A stretch of 64,000 nt of DNA from Azoarcus indigens (GTDB taxonomy: Bacteria > Pseudomonadota > Gammaproteobacteria > Burkholderiales > Rhodocyclaceae), in assembly GCF_004361735.1 (NCBI RefSeq), contig NZ_SNVV01000017.1, positions 41,274 to 105,273 of the forward strand, in the 5' to 3' direction. The translations under genes were made by a program, and so were the position numbers. This document shows, piece by piece, positions 52,282-61,796 of this stretch. Position 1 is the stretch's first letter, and each line of letters starts with the position of its first letter. The notes below the pieces were generated by a model that searched no databases, was not told where the DNA came from, and saw nothing but the letters and a program-made list of their open reading frames with translations.

Positions 52282-52316
52282 GGCCGCTGACGGAGGATTT
52301 CCGTCAGCGGCCTTTT
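52282..52316. terminator. Bidirectional rho-independent terminator
   Basis: A 13-bp perfect stem (GGCCGCTGACGGA / TCCGTCAGCGGCC, loop 52295-52299) is followed by TTTT on the plus strand. On the minus strand it is followed by TTCTTTCATT. It lies between the convergent DUF2798 gene and the adhesin gene and should terminate both. Confidence 0.85.
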
Positions 52317-52359
52317 GCTTGCGCCCCGACCTCGCGGCCGGGGGCGCCGTCGGCGGGGC

Positions 52360-55300
52360 TTACTTGCCGATGTTGATGTTCACCCCCTGGCTGGAGCGGG
52401 AGCTGCTGCTGCCCACCGCCGTGCCCGCACCGAAGCCGCCGGAGCCGCTGTCTTCGCTGGTGCCGGTCTTCTCGTTGCTCTTGTTGCCGCTGGAGGCGCT
52501 GGCGGCGACGCCGACTTCCACCGAGGTGCTGGAGCTGCTGCTGTTGGCCGACTGGGTGACCAGCTTGCCGCCGGTTTCCAGGCCGCCGCTGGCGGCATTG
52601 ATCTGGGTGCCCTGCAGCGTGGTGTCGCCACCGCTCTTGATCGTCAGGTTGCTGCCGGCGTTGATGTTGGCGCCGGTCTGCGTCACCGACTTCTCCTTGG
52701 CCACGCCCACGCCCAGTTCCGCCGAGGCGGACTTCTCGCTCGACTTCTCGCCGGTCTTCTCGTCGCTCCCGGACTTGCTGGAGCCGGCGACGCCGACGCT
52801 GACGTCGGTGGAGGAGGAGGAATAGGTGTCGGTGGTGGCCGTGATGGAGACGTTGCGGGCCGCATCCAGGGTGACGTTCTCGGCCGCATCCACGTTGGTG
52901 CCTTCCAGCTTGACGTCGCCGCTGCGCGCCTTGACGGTGACGCTGCCGCCGGAGGAGCCGACCGAGCCGGCGGTGGAGGTGCTGGAGTTCATGCTGGAGG
53001 TGCCGACGCCAACGTTGGCCTCGCCTTCGCCGCCGCCGCTTTCCACCTTGGCGGAGACGCCGACATCGACCTTGGTGGAGGACTCGGAGGCGGTGCTCTT
53101 GGCCGCGCTGATGGTGACGTTCTCGCCTTCCAGCGAAACGTCGCCGCCGGCCTGCAGCGCGGTGCCCTCGAAGCTGGCGTTCTTGCCGGCGCTCACGGTG
53201 AGCTTGCCGCCGCTGTTGATGCCGCCGGTGACCGCTTCGCTGGAATTGGCGCTGCTCTTTTCCACGCCCACGCCCACCGAGGCTTCGGCCGACTTGCCCT
53301 CGGCGGTCTTGCCGCCGCCGACGCCGACTTCCACCGAGGTGCTGCTGCTGCTCTCGGAGGAGGTGTTGCGGGCGGCGTCGAAGGTGACGTTGCCACCGGC
53401 GGCCACCGTGGTGTCGCCGGCCGATTCGATGTTGGTGCCTTCGAAGCGGGTGTCGCCGCTGGTCTTCACCGTGACGTTGCCGCCGGAGCTGATGCTGCCG
53501 GTGACCGCGGTGGAGGAGGAGGACTTGCTGTTGCTGTTGCCGACGCCGACATTGACGCTGCCGCTGGCTTCGTCGCCCACCACCGCCACCGAGGCGGAGA
53601 CGCCCACCGACACGTCGGAGGATTTCTCGCTGCTGGAGCTGGTGTTGCGGGCGGCCTGGAAGTCCACATCCGAGGCTTCCAGGCTGACGTCGCCGCCGGC
53701 CTGGATGTTGGTGCCCTGCAGCGTGGTCTTGCCGCTGGAGCTGCTGCTGACGTTGCCGCCGGCCTTGATGTTGGAAGTCACCGCCTCGCTGCTGCTGGAG
53801 GTGGAGGACGAACTGCTCTTGGAGGCAGACGCCTCGAAGCCGACCGTGACCGCCGCCCCGGTTTCCGTTTCGCCGCTGCTGTTGGCGCTGGCACCGGCGT
53901 TGGCACCGGCGGTGAGGCCGATCTTCAGGCTGCTGCTGTCGCTGCTGGTGGACGAGTAGCTGGTGTTCTCCGCCGCCAGGCTCTTGATCTCGCTGGCGCT
54001 CTGCGTGAAGTTGCCGCCAGCTTCGATCTGCGTGCCCTGGTCGGTGATGGTGCCGCTGGCGGTGCGCGTCATGTTGCCGCCGGAGCTCAGGCTGGAGGTC
54101 ACCGCGGTAGTGGTCTGGTCAACACCCGAGGTTTTGGAGTTGCTGGCGGTGAGGCCCACACCCACGCCGACTTCGGCCTTGGCTTCGGCGCTGCCCTCGG
54201 CGCCGCCCGCCTGGCTGGCCGAGCCCTTGGCACCGGCGCTGGCGCTGGCGCTGCCTTCCACGTAGAGGCCGGCGGTGGTGGTGTTACTGCTGTAGGTGCT
54301 GGTGTGCACATCCTGCGCGGCGGTCACCGAGATGTCCTTGGCATCGACGTTCATGTCGCCGCCGGAGGCCACGTTGGAGCCCTGCACATTCACCTGGTTG
54401 GTGGCGGTGATGTTCATGTTGCCGCCGGACTTCAGCACCGAGCCCTGGTTGACGATGTCCAGCTCGCTGCTCTTCTCGGTCTGGGTGCGCAGGCCGATGG
54501 TGGTGGTGGAGGAGGCGTTGGCCGAGGCTTCCGCGCTGGCATCGGCGCTGCCGCCGGTGAGGCCGACGCCGGCATTGGCGCCCGCCTTCGCCCCGGCGTT
54601 GGCCTGGCTGTCGGTGAAGAAGCCCAGCGAGGTGGTTTCGGTGGTGGTGGTGCTGGTGTGGATGTCTTGCGTGGCGAGGATGTTCACATTCTCGGCCTTC
54701 ACATCCAGGTTGCCGCCGGCCGACACTTCCGCGCCCTTCAGGGTGACGTCCTGCTCGGCCTTGATGGTGGCGTTGCCGCCGATGTTCAGCGTGGCGGCGC
54801 GGTTGGTCACGTCCAGGGTGTTGGTCTGGGTGACCTGGGTCTGCATCAGGTTGACCTGGCTGCTGCTGCTGGCCGAGGCCGCCGCGCTGGCGCTGGCCGA
54901 GGCTTCGGTGCCGCCGGCGCTGGCGCCCGCCTTGGCCGCCGCTTCCGAGTTGCCGGAGGAGCTGGTCGACAGGAAGGTGGTGGTCTCGGTGCGGGTGCTG
55001 CTGGTGTGCACATCCTGGCCGGCCAGCACCTGCACGTTCTTGGCTTCGATGTTGCCATCGCCGGCCACGTTCACATCCGAACCCTGGATGGTCATGGTCT
55101 CGCCCGCCTTCAGGTTGGCGTTGCCGCCGACGTTGAGGGTGGAGGCGACGTTGGTGCCGTCGAAGGTGTCGGTGGTGGTCTTGGTGCTGCCATACACGCC
55201 CCCGCCCACGCCTACGCCGGACTTGGAGGTGGAGGTGCTGGAGGTGACGCTGTCCTGGCGGGAGACGATGTTGAGGTTGCCGCCGGCGTCGATGTCGGCA

Positions 55301-58300
55301 TCGCCGCCGATGTTGGCGGTGCTGCCGGCCAGCGTGGTGTCGCCGCCGCTCTTGATCTTCAGGTTGCCGCCGGTCTCCAGGTTGGAGCCAATGTTGGTGA
55401 CGGTGGTGGTGGTGTTGCTGGAGCTGGAGCTGCTCAGGAAGCCGCCGGACTTGCTCGCGCTGGAGGTGGTGGTCTTGTCCTGCACGGTGTCGAAGGTGAC
55501 GTCGCCACCGGCCGCCAGCGAGGCATCGCCGCCGGCCTTCACGTCGGCGCCGAGCACGGTGATGTTCTTGGCCGCGTCCAGCGACAGGTCGCCGGTGGCC
55601 TCGATGCCGCCGGTCTTGCCGATCACCGTGTTGTAGGAGAGGTTGTTGCCGCTGCCTTCGGCGTAGGTCTGGTTGACGATGTTGCCTTCGGTGGAGGTCA
55701 CCGAGACGTTGCCGCCCTTGATCGTGCCGCTGGTGTTGGTGATGTCGCCGGTGGCCTCGATGTTCAGGTTGCCGCTGCCGGCGATGGTGCCGCCGGTGTT
55801 GCTGACGGTATCGGCCTTGATCGTGGTGTTGGTGGCGGCGATGACCGCGCCGGTCTCGATGCTGTCGCGGGTGTTCTGCGCCAGGTACACCACCGGTGCC
55901 AGCACCTTGACGCCGTTCACCTCGGTTTCGACCATCCACACGATGTCTTCGGTGAGGTTGGCGAGCTGGGCGGCGGTGGGTGCCACGCCGTACTTCAGGC
56001 CCAGCGCGGTGCCTTGGTCATAGGCGTTGTCGTACAGCGCCTGCAACTGGGCGGCTTCGCTTTCCTGCCCCTTCAGCAGGTTGTTGCCGGTGGCGGCGAT
56101 CAGCTGCTGGCGGACGAGGTAGGCCTCGTAGTTGGCGTCGCCCAGCTTCTTGGTGGTGACGTCCGGGTTGTAGCCGTAGCGCACCGACAGGTAGTCGGAG
56201 GCGACGAAGTTGGAGCCGACCGCGAACAGCGGGTTGGTCTCGATCAGGTAGTTGGAGTCCGGGTTCTGGTTCGGGACGAAATAGCCGTTCGGATTGGTCG
56301 GCAGGCTGACCGGCAGGCCGCCGAGGGTGGCGGTGCCAGGCGCGTTGGCCGAGGTGACCGTCGGCGCGGTGGGGGCGCCGCGCACGGTATCGCTGACCGA
56401 GGTCGGGAAGGGCGAGCCTTCGTTGTTCAGCGCGCCGCCGGTGAAGGTGAGATTGGTGGCGTGGATGCCGGCGCCGTAGTTGGCGATGACGGTGTAGGAA
56501 ACCGGTTGGCGGCCGGCGTTGGCGGCCACCTTGGCCTGGGCCACGCTGCCGGTTTGAACCCAACCGTAACCCGGGTTGTAGGTATCCCAGTTTTCGCCAC
56601 CGGCGTCATTCGGGTGGGGCGCAGAGATGTTGGCATTCACCCGGCCCCAGTAGGCGTAGTCCGTCGACGAGCAGAAGATGCCGCCGCAGTCGGCGATTCG
56701 GATCCACTGGCGCTTGTAGTCGTACTCGTAGAGCGAGAAATCCTGGTTGGTGAAGGTGCCGGTGCCGGTGATGGCGATGGTCGGCGCCGACATCAGCGCC
56801 ATGACGTTGGAGCCGCTGTTGGCGTAATTCAGGTCGATGCGGGTGCCGGAGATGATCTGCGCCTTCTGCGTGGGCACGGTGCCGACCAGGGATTCGACCA
56901 CATGCACCGAGTCTTCCCAGACGGCGATGTCAGCGCCGTCATAGCCGGGGCTGCTTTCCGTCCACAGGTAGCCGAGAACGTGGTCGTCGCCGTTGTCCGT
57001 CAGCGTCTCGCTCTTGGTCGGCAGCGCGCCGCCGGTGATGTTCTGGAAGCTGTTGGTGACGCCGATGTCCACGTTGCCCAGGGCGACGATGGCGTTGGCG
57101 TTGATGAAGTCCTTGCTGCGCGCGGTGAAGCTGCCGTTGCTGTCTATGGTGCCGCTGGCGGTGTTGTTGATGGTGCCGTTGTTGGCGGTCAGGTTCAGCG
57201 CCTGGCCGGCGTAGAAGGCACCGTCGTTGATGATGTTGAGGCCGCTGGTGACGCTCAGGGTGCTCAGCGAGGAAATGCCGCCGGTGCCGGTGTTGGCCAG
57301 GCTGCCGGCGTTGAGGGTGAAGTTGCCGGCGTTGTGGATGGCGCCGCGGTTGATCAGCGCGCCGCTCACGGTGATGGTGGAGGCGGCGTTGGCGGCACTG
57401 CCGAGCAGCATCACCGCGCTGGCGACGTCGTTGGTCAGCGAGGCCAGCTGCAGGGTGGAGCCGTTGGTGGCCTGGATGCGGCCGGCGTTGGTCAGCGTGG
57501 TGCCGCCGTTCAGGACCAGGGTGTCGCCATTGATGCTGGCGCTGGCTTCGTTGTTCAGCGTGGTGGAGGTGAGCGCCAGCTCGGCATCCGAGGAGATCAG
57601 GCCGCCGCTGCGGTTGGTGACGGTGACCAGGTCGAGGTCGGCATTGCCCTGGGCATAGACGGTGCCGTAGTTGTTCAGGCTGTTGCCGTCGAAGTCCAGG
57701 GTGTTGGCGCTGCTGATCTTGCTGCCGGCGTCGATGCGGGTGCCGCCGGTGACGGCGATCTGCGCCGCGTTGCTGGCGCTGACTTCGCTGTTGCCGGTGA
57801 GCACCAGGGCTTCGCTGCCGGCGCTGGAGACGGTGAGCGTCAGCTTGCGGGTGGCCGCGCTGCTGTCGCTGCCGGCATAGAGCTTGGCGCCGTCGGCGCG
57901 CACGGTGGTGGCTTCGGCGCTCAGGTTGTTGCCGGCGCCCCAGCTGGAACCGGTGATGTCGGCGGCGTTGGCGATGTCGATGGTCGCATCGCGCTTGGTG
58001 AAGCGGCTGCCGCCGCTGGAGATGTCGCTGAGGCTGGCGGCGACGAGGTCGAGGTCGCGGCCGGCATAGAGCTCGGCGGAGGCGAGCTTGACGCCGCCGG
58101 TGATGGCCAGCGTGAGGTCGCGGTCGGCGCTCAGCTTGGCGTTGTCGCCGTTCAGGAACAGCGCGTCGGCGTTGGCGGCGGTGGTGGTGACGGCGAGGTC
58201 GCGCGCCGCACTGATGGACGACTGGATCTCGATCTTGCCGGCGGCGGTCAGGGTGAAGTCGTCGCCGGTGGCGGCGACGTCGCCGCGCATGTTCACGCCG

Positions 58301-59175
58301 ATGCCGTCTTCGGTGGCGATCAGGCGGATGCGGTTGGCGTACATGCCGCCCAGCGCGGTGGAGTCGATGGCGTAGCTGGGCGCGTCATCGGTGGCGGCGA
58401 CGCGGCCGGTCACCTGGCGGTTCACATAGCTCCAGCGGTTGTTGCCGGTGTAGATGCCGACGTCCTGGCCGTTGAGCTTGCCGTCGAGCACCACGTTGCG
58501 GGTCACCAGGTCCAGCACCTGCTGGGCGGTGGCGTCCAGGCCGTTGCCGGAGACGAGGATGTCGCCACGGCTGACGGCGAAGCCGGCGACGCTGCCGTCG
58601 GCATTGAAGCCCGGCGTGCCGGTGGTCAGGGTGACGCGGTCGGTGTTGATGAAGCCGCAGCCGGAGCAGGTGATGCCGTAGGGGTTGGCGACGATGACGT
58701 CGGCCTTGCCGCCCACCACTTCGGTGTAGCCGGCCAGCGTGCTGCGGCGGGTGGACACCACCTCGTTCAGGATGACGGTGGCTTCCTTGGCGAGGTTGAG
58801 GTTGGCCATGACCTGGCCGGCGAGCTGGGACTGGCGGGCAACCTGGTCGGAGTTGCCGTTGTTCAGCACCAGGCCGTTGGTTTCGACGTCGTAGCGGGTG
58901 TACTGGTTGTGCGACACGCCGGCGGCGTTGGCGGTGTTGATGTTCACCACCGGCACGCCGTTGGGCGAGATGAAGGCGTTGGTGTTGCCGCCGGTGGGCA
59001 CCACCGTGGTGGCGGGGTTTACCTGGGCGAGCACGGTGCCGGCGCTGCCCAGCAGCACGGCGGCGGCGAGCAGCTTCTTGGCGCTCTTGCCCTTGCCGCG
59101 GCCGCGGGCGGTTTCGGCGGCGACGACGAAGCAGCGGTGGAGCTCGCTCCAGATCAGGCGGTAGGCGTGGTTCAT
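52360..59175 (-). CDS. Filamentous-haemagglutinin-type adhesin (two-partner secretion TpsA)
   Basis: A protein of 2271 residues. The N-terminus is an extended signal peptide (MNHAYRLIWSELHRCFVVAAE, with the ESPR pattern) ending in VLAQ near residue 51. The TPS secretion domain follows (about 55-300) with NPYGITCSGCGFINTDRVT, the conserved NPNGI and CxxC region. The middle is a beta-helical repeat region with many Asn and Gly. From about residue 1190 to the end come Ser/Gly/Val-rich haemagglutinin repeats built around GGNV/SGGD motifs. There is no VENN motif and no C-terminal toxin domain, so it is an adhesin rather than a CdiA toxin. The start has GGAGAAC upstream and lies 16 nt after the transporter gene. 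Confidence 0.95.
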   Translation of the reverse strand: MNHAYRLIWSELHRCFVVAAETARGRGKGKSAKKLLAAAVLLGSAGTVLAQVNPATTVVPTGGNTNAFISPNGVPVVNINTANAAGVSHNQYTRYDVETNGLVLNNGNSDQVARQSQLAGQVMANLNLAKEATVILNEVVSTRRSTLAGYTEVVGGKADVIVANPYGITCSGCGFINTDRVTLTTGTPGFNADGSVAGFAVSRGDILVSGNGLDATAQQVLDLVTRNVVLDGKLNGQDVGIYTGNNRWSYVNRQVTGRVAATDDAPSYAIDSTALGGMYANRIRLIATEDGIGVNMRGDVAATGDDFTLTAAGKIEIQSSISAARDLAVTTTAANADALFLNGDNAKLSADRDLTLAITGGVKLASAELYAGRDLDLVAASLSDISSGGSRFTKRDATIDIANAADITGSSWGAGNNLSAEATTVRADGAKLYAGSDSSAATRKLTLTVSSAGSEALVLTGNSEVSASNAAQIAVTGGTRIDAGSKISSANTLDFDGNSLNNYGTVYAQGNADLDLVTVTNRSGGLISSDAELALTSTTLNNEASASINGDTLVLNGGTTLTNAGRIQATNGSTLQLASLTNDVASAVMLLGSAANAASTITVSGALINRGAIHNAGNFTLNAGSLANTGTGGISSLSTLSVTSGLNIINDGAFYAGQALNLTANNGTINNTASGTIDSNGSFTARSKDFINANAIVALGNVDIGVTNSFQNITGGALPTKSETLTDNGDDHVLGYLWTESSPGYDGADIAVWEDSVHVVESLVGTVPTQKAQIISGTRIDLNYANSGSNVMALMSAPTIAITGTGTFTNQDFSLYEYDYKRQWIRIADCGGIFCSSTDYAYWGRVNANISAPHPNDAGGENWDTYNPGYGWVQTGSVAQAKVAANAGRQPVSYTVIANYGAGIHATNLTFTGGALNNEGSPFPTSVSDTVRGAPTAPTVTSANAPGTATLGGLPVSLPTNPNGYFVPNQNPDSNYLIETNPLFAVGSNFVASDYLSVRYGYNPDVTTKKLGDANYEAYLVRQQLIAATGNNLLKGQESEAAQLQALYDNAYDQGTALGLKYGVAPTAAQLANLTEDIVWMVETEVNGVKVLAPVVYLAQNTRDSIETGAVIAATNTTIKADTVSNTGGTIAGSGNLNIEATGDITNTSGTIKGGNVSVTSTEGNIVNQTYAEGSGNNLSYNTVIGKTGGIEATGDLSLDAAKNITVLGADVKAGGDASLAAGGDVTFDTVQDKTTTSSASKSGGFLSSSSSSNTTTTVTNIGSNLETGGNLKIKSGGDTTLAGSTANIGGDADIDAGGNLNIVSRQDSVTSSTSTSKSGVGVGGGVYGSTKTTTDTFDGTNVASTLNVGGNANLKAGETMTIQGSDVNVAGDGNIEAKNVQVLAGQDVHTSSTRTETTTFLSTSSSGNSEAAAKAGASAGGTEASASASAAASASSSSQVNLMQTQVTQTNTLDVTNRAATLNIGGNATIKAEQDVTLKGAEVSAGGNLDVKAENVNILATQDIHTSTTTTETTSLGFFTDSQANAGAKAGANAGVGLTGGSADASAEASANASSTTTIGLRTQTEKSSELDIVNQGSVLKSGGNMNITATNQVNVQGSNVASGGDMNVDAKDISVTAAQDVHTSTYSSNTTTAGLYVEGSASASAGAKGSASQAGGAEGSAEAKAEVGVGVGLTASNSKTSGVDQTTTAVTSSLSSGGNMTRTASGTITDQGTQIEAGGNFTQSASEIKSLAAENTSYSSTSSDSSSLKIGLTAGANAGASANSSGETETGAAVTVGFEASASKSSSSSTSSSSEAVTSNIKAGGNVSSSSSGKTTLQGTNIQAGGDVSLEASDVDFQAARNTSSSSEKSSDVSVGVSASVAVVGDEASGSVNVGVGNSNSKSSSSTAVTGSISSGGNVTVKTSGDTRFEGTNIESAGDTTVAAGGNVTFDAARNTSSESSSSTSVEVGVGGGKTAEGKSAEASVGVGVEKSSANSSEAVTGGINSGGKLTVSAGKNASFEGTALQAGGDVSLEGENVTISAAKSTASESSTKVDVGVSAKVESGGGEGEANVGVGTSSMNSSTSTAGSVGSSGGSVTVKARSGDVKLEGTNVDAAENVTLDAARNVSITATTDTYSSSSTDVSVGVAGSSKSGSDEKTGEKSSEKSASAELGVGVAKEKSVTQTGANINAGSNLTIKSGGDTTLQGTQINAASGGLETGGKLVTQSANSSSSSTSVEVGVAASASSGNKSNEKTGTSEDSGSGGFGAGTAVGSSSSRSSQGVNINIGK
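52500..55650 (-). repeat. Degenerate repeats encoding the adhesin C-terminal stalk
   Basis: The 3' half of the adhesin gene encodes about a dozen diverged units of about 70-100 residues. Each has a GGN(V/L)-type strand, a Thr/Leu-x-Gly-Thr/Ser turn and a Ser-rich stretch ending in VGVG or similar. At DNA level this gives a long low-complexity, Ser-codon-rich tract that may recombine. Boundaries are approximate. Confidence 0.6.
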
Positions 59176-59191
59176 GGCGAGTTCTCCGGTA

Positions 59192-60916
59192 TCAGATGGC
59201 GTAGGTGAGGCGGAACCAGGTCTGGTAACCCTCGCTATGGAATTGGTGGGGCGCGGAAATCGGGTGGGTGGTGAACAGTTCCCAGTTCAGGCCCTTCCAC
59301 GCCACCGAGGCGCCGACGGCGGCGCCGGTCATGCTGCCTTCGGGGATTTCGGCGGTGCGGTTCCACACCCGGCCGGTGTCGAGGCCGACGAAGAAGCGGG
59401 TGTTGAAGCTCTGGTTGCCGACGGCGACGGGCTTGCGCATCGACAGTTCGTTGCGCCAGTAGTAGCCGTGGTCGCCGGACAGGTTGTTGTCGGTGAAGCC
59501 GCGCACCGAGTAGAGGCCGCCGATGGTGATCTGCTCGGAGCCGTACAGAGTGTGCATGGCCACCTGGCCGGTCACCGAGCTGGTGAACAGGAAGTTCTCC
59601 TCCAGCGCGCGGAAGGGGCGGGTGTAGTCCAGGCTGTAGCGCCACTTGTCGAACTGGGCGCGCGGCGCCCAGTCGGGCAGGTTGTCGGCGTCCTGCAGCG
59701 CGCTGAGCTGGTGCAGGCCCTTGGAGTAGCCGATGGTGATGGCGAACACGCCGCCGGCCAGGGCGGTGGAGAAATTGGTGTCCAGGTCGAGGATGGTGAG
59801 CTTGCGTGAGCTCACGCCCAGCAGCTGGCCGGCGAGGTAGCTGCGGGTTTCCTTGGCGGTGAGGGCGGCGCCGACGCCGAAGCGGCTCACCTGGTCGCGG
59901 TAGGCGACGTGGTCCAGCCGCAGCGAGGTGTTGTCGCTGATGCCGTTGGCCTTGAGTATCTGGCCGCCGGCGGTGTAGAGCCGCGAGGTGTATTCGGACT
60001 GGCTGGTGGTGAAGGTCAGCAGGCTGTAGCCGAAGGGGATGGAGGCGAAGAAGCTGTCGCTGATCGACTTGGTGCGGGCATCCGGGTCCGGCACCGCCTC
60101 GCGGTGGGTGGCCATGATGAATTCGTTGAGGCCGAACAGGCTGTCGGCGCTCACGGTGAAGCCGTACTGGTGGCGGCCGGTGGAGCGCGAGCCCTGGTTG
60201 TCCACCGTGAAGCTGGCGTGCAGCGGGTAGCTGGAGGCGTTGCGGATCACCACCGTGCTGGCGCCGCTCTCGCTGCCGGGGCGGATGTCCATGCTGGCGT
60301 TGTTGGACTGCAGGCGGTTCAGCTGGTCTATGCCCTGCTCCAGGTCGCGCAGGTCGAGGATGTCGCCTTCGACGCCGGGAAAGGCGGTGACCAGCGAGGC
60401 GCGGCCGTTCTCGTCCTCGAACATGATCTTCTCGACCTTGCCTTCCACCACCAGGATCTCGAGGCGGCCCTTGGTCAGGTCCTGCGGCGGCAGGTAGGCG
60501 CGGGTGGTGACGTAGCCGCGGTCGATGTAGTCCTTGGTGATCTCCGCCAGCAGGCGCTCGATCTCGACCACGCCCAGGCACTGGCCGACGAACTGGCTGA
60601 TGATCTCGTCGCGCTTCATCGCCCACATCTTGTCGGCGCCGGTGATGACGATCTCGTTGATGTCGCGGCATTTGGCGCCCAGCGCCGGCACCTTGATCTC
60701 CGGCGTCAGCTGGCGGGTGTCGGTGCCGCCCGGCGGCAGCTGGCGCAAGGCGTCCTCACGGTCGCGCTGAATGCGTTCCTGCTCCTGGCGCTGCAGTTGC
60801 TCCGCCTGGCGGCGGGCGTTCTCAAGGTCGGCGGCCGACTGGGCGTGGGCAGCGGTGCTGCCGAAGGCGCAGCAGATGGCTGCGGCGATGGTGATGCGCT
60901 TGGCGGTGAGTTGCAT
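59192..60916 (-). CDS. ShlB/FhaC-type two-partner secretion transporter (TpsB)
   Basis: A protein of 574 residues with a signal peptide (about 1-25, ending AHAQ). A charged Gln/Arg/Glu helix and linker (about 28-65) is followed by two POTRA domains (about 75-225) and a 16-strand barrel. The barrel carries the conserved VRGF loop motif (GLYSVRGFTDNNLSGDHG) and ends in an aromatic-rich strand (FRLTYAI). It secretes and anchors the adhesin encoded 16 nt downstream. A good AAGGGG site precedes the ATG. Confidence 0.95.
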   Translation of the reverse strand: MQLTAKRITIAAAICCAFGSTAAHAQSAADLENARRQAEQLQRQEQERIQRDREDALRQLPPGGTDTRQLTPEIKVPALGAKCRDINEIVITGADKMWAMKRDEIISQFVGQCLGVVEIERLLAEITKDYIDRGYVTTRAYLPPQDLTKGRLEILVVEGKVEKIMFEDENGRASLVTAFPGVEGDILDLRDLEQGIDQLNRLQSNNASMDIRPGSESGASTVVIRNASSYPLHASFTVDNQGSRSTGRHQYGFTVSADSLFGLNEFIMATHREAVPDPDARTKSISDSFFASIPFGYSLLTFTTSQSEYTSRLYTAGGQILKANGISDNTSLRLDHVAYRDQVSRFGVGAALTAKETRSYLAGQLLGVSSRKLTILDLDTNFSTALAGGVFAITIGYSKGLHQLSALQDADNLPDWAPRAQFDKWRYSLDYTRPFRALEENFLFTSSVTGQVAMHTLYGSEQITIGGLYSVRGFTDNNLSGDHGYYWRNELSMRKPVAVGNQSFNTRFFVGLDTGRVWNRTAEIPEGSMTGAAVGASVAWKGLNWELFTTHPISAPHQFHSEGYQTWFRLTYAI

Positions 60917-60993
60917 TGCCCCTTGCTTCCTCGTGGCGAATTCGAGCGGCTCCCGGAAATGGAAGCCTGCGGTCTGCGGGCAATGCTAAGGAG

Positions 60994-61023
60994 TCAGAAT
61001 TTGTCAAAGCTGACCAAATCTGA
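60994..61023. promoter_or_regulatory. 30-bp nested palindrome upstream of the secretion transporter
   Basis: The outer arms TCAGAATTTG (60994-61003) and CAAATCTGA (61015-61023) and the inner GTCA-AAGC-TGAC (61003-61014) share one centre. 11 of 15 positions match across it. It lies in an AT-rich gap 78 nt upstream of the TpsB start. On the minus strand it also contains TTGACA, a possible -35 box, without a clear -10. It is a likely binding site for the response regulator encoded just upstream. Confidence 0.55.
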
Positions 61024-61097
61024 CGAATTGCGTGAATTATTGTCACCGTCGCCGGAAAGGCGACGGATGGAGCTCGTCGGGGGCGGGAAGCCTCTCC

Positions 61098-61796
61098 TCA
61101 GACGCGTTGCAGCGGCGCGGCGAAGATGTAGCCCTGGCCGCGCAGTGCGCGCAGCGGGTTGTCGCCCCCGCTGCCGGCCTCGGCGCCGGTGGCGAGGCAG
61201 TCGGCCAGCTTGCGGCGGAGGCGGCTGATGAGGGTTTCCAGCCGGCGTTCGTCGTAGGCGAGGTAGTCCGCCCCCAGCGCTTCGATGAGGCTGCGGCGGC
61301 TGGCCTTGTGGTCCTCGGCGTCGGCCAGGGTGCCGAGGATGGCGCACTCCAGGCCGGACAGCGCGATCTCGCCGGCCGGCCCGTGCAGGCGCAGCTGGCG
61401 GGTGTTGAGGCGCCAGCCGGGGTTGCGCTCCAGGCCGAGGCGGCGGGCCAGGCTCTTGATCGCCGCCGCCAGCTCGCGCATGTCCACCGGCTTGCCCAGA
61501 TACACGTCCGCGCCGCCTTCGAGGCCGCTGATGCGCTCTTCCGTGCCGCTGCGGGCGGTGAGCATCAGGATGCCCATCGCCGGGCGGCTGTGGCGCAGGC
61601 GGCGGGCGATGGAAAGGCCGTCTTCGCCGGGCAGGCCGAGGTCCAGCACCAGCACGTCGCAGCCGCGGCTGGCGAGGCTGGCGTCCAGCTCGACGCCGTT
61701 GCCGACGCCAGCGACGTCGAAGCCTTCGCGTTCGAGATTGAAGATGACATCGTCGAGCAGGTCGGCGTTGTCCTCGACCACGGTGATGCGGATCAT
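61098..61796 (-). CDS. OmpR/PhoB-like response regulator
   Basis: A protein of 232 residues. The receiver domain (about 1-120) has acidic Glu8/Asp9, phosphoacceptor Asp52 in VLVLDLGLPGEDG, Thr in LMLTAR and Lys in YLGKPVD. A C-terminal winged-helix DNA-binding domain (about 130-230) ends in LRALRGQGYIF, typical of Trans_reg_C. The start overlaps the kinase stop (ATGA). It lies 182 nt upstream of the secretion transporter gene on the same strand, so control of the adhesin system is the natural inference. Confidence 0.92.
   Translation of the reverse strand: MIRITVVEDNADLLDDVIFNLEREGFDVAGVGNGVELDASLASRGCDVLVLDLGLPGEDGLSIARRLRHSRPAMGILMLTARSGTEERISGLEGGADVYLGKPVDMRELAAAIKSLARRLGLERNPGWRLNTRQLRLHGPAGEIALSGLECAILGTLADAEDHKASRRSLIEALGADYLAYDERRLETLISRLRRKLADCLATGAEAGSGGDNPLRALRGQGYIFAAPLQRV

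Noticed and set aside
52500..55650. CRISPR or satellite array suggested by repeated short motifs
   Set aside because: Units are diverged, in frame and protein-coding, with no constant repeat-spacer pattern.
52360..59175. CdiA-type contact-dependent inhibition toxin
   Set aside because: No VENN motif, no toxin-like C-terminus and no immunity gene after the stop; the gene ends in repeats and a terminator.
52315..59208. A 2297-codon open frame on the plus strand opposite the adhesin gene
   Set aside because: It is a compositional mirror of the minus-strand gene (Gly/Ala/Val/Asp-rich, no domain). The minus-strand product has a complete TpsA architecture and a TpsB partner.
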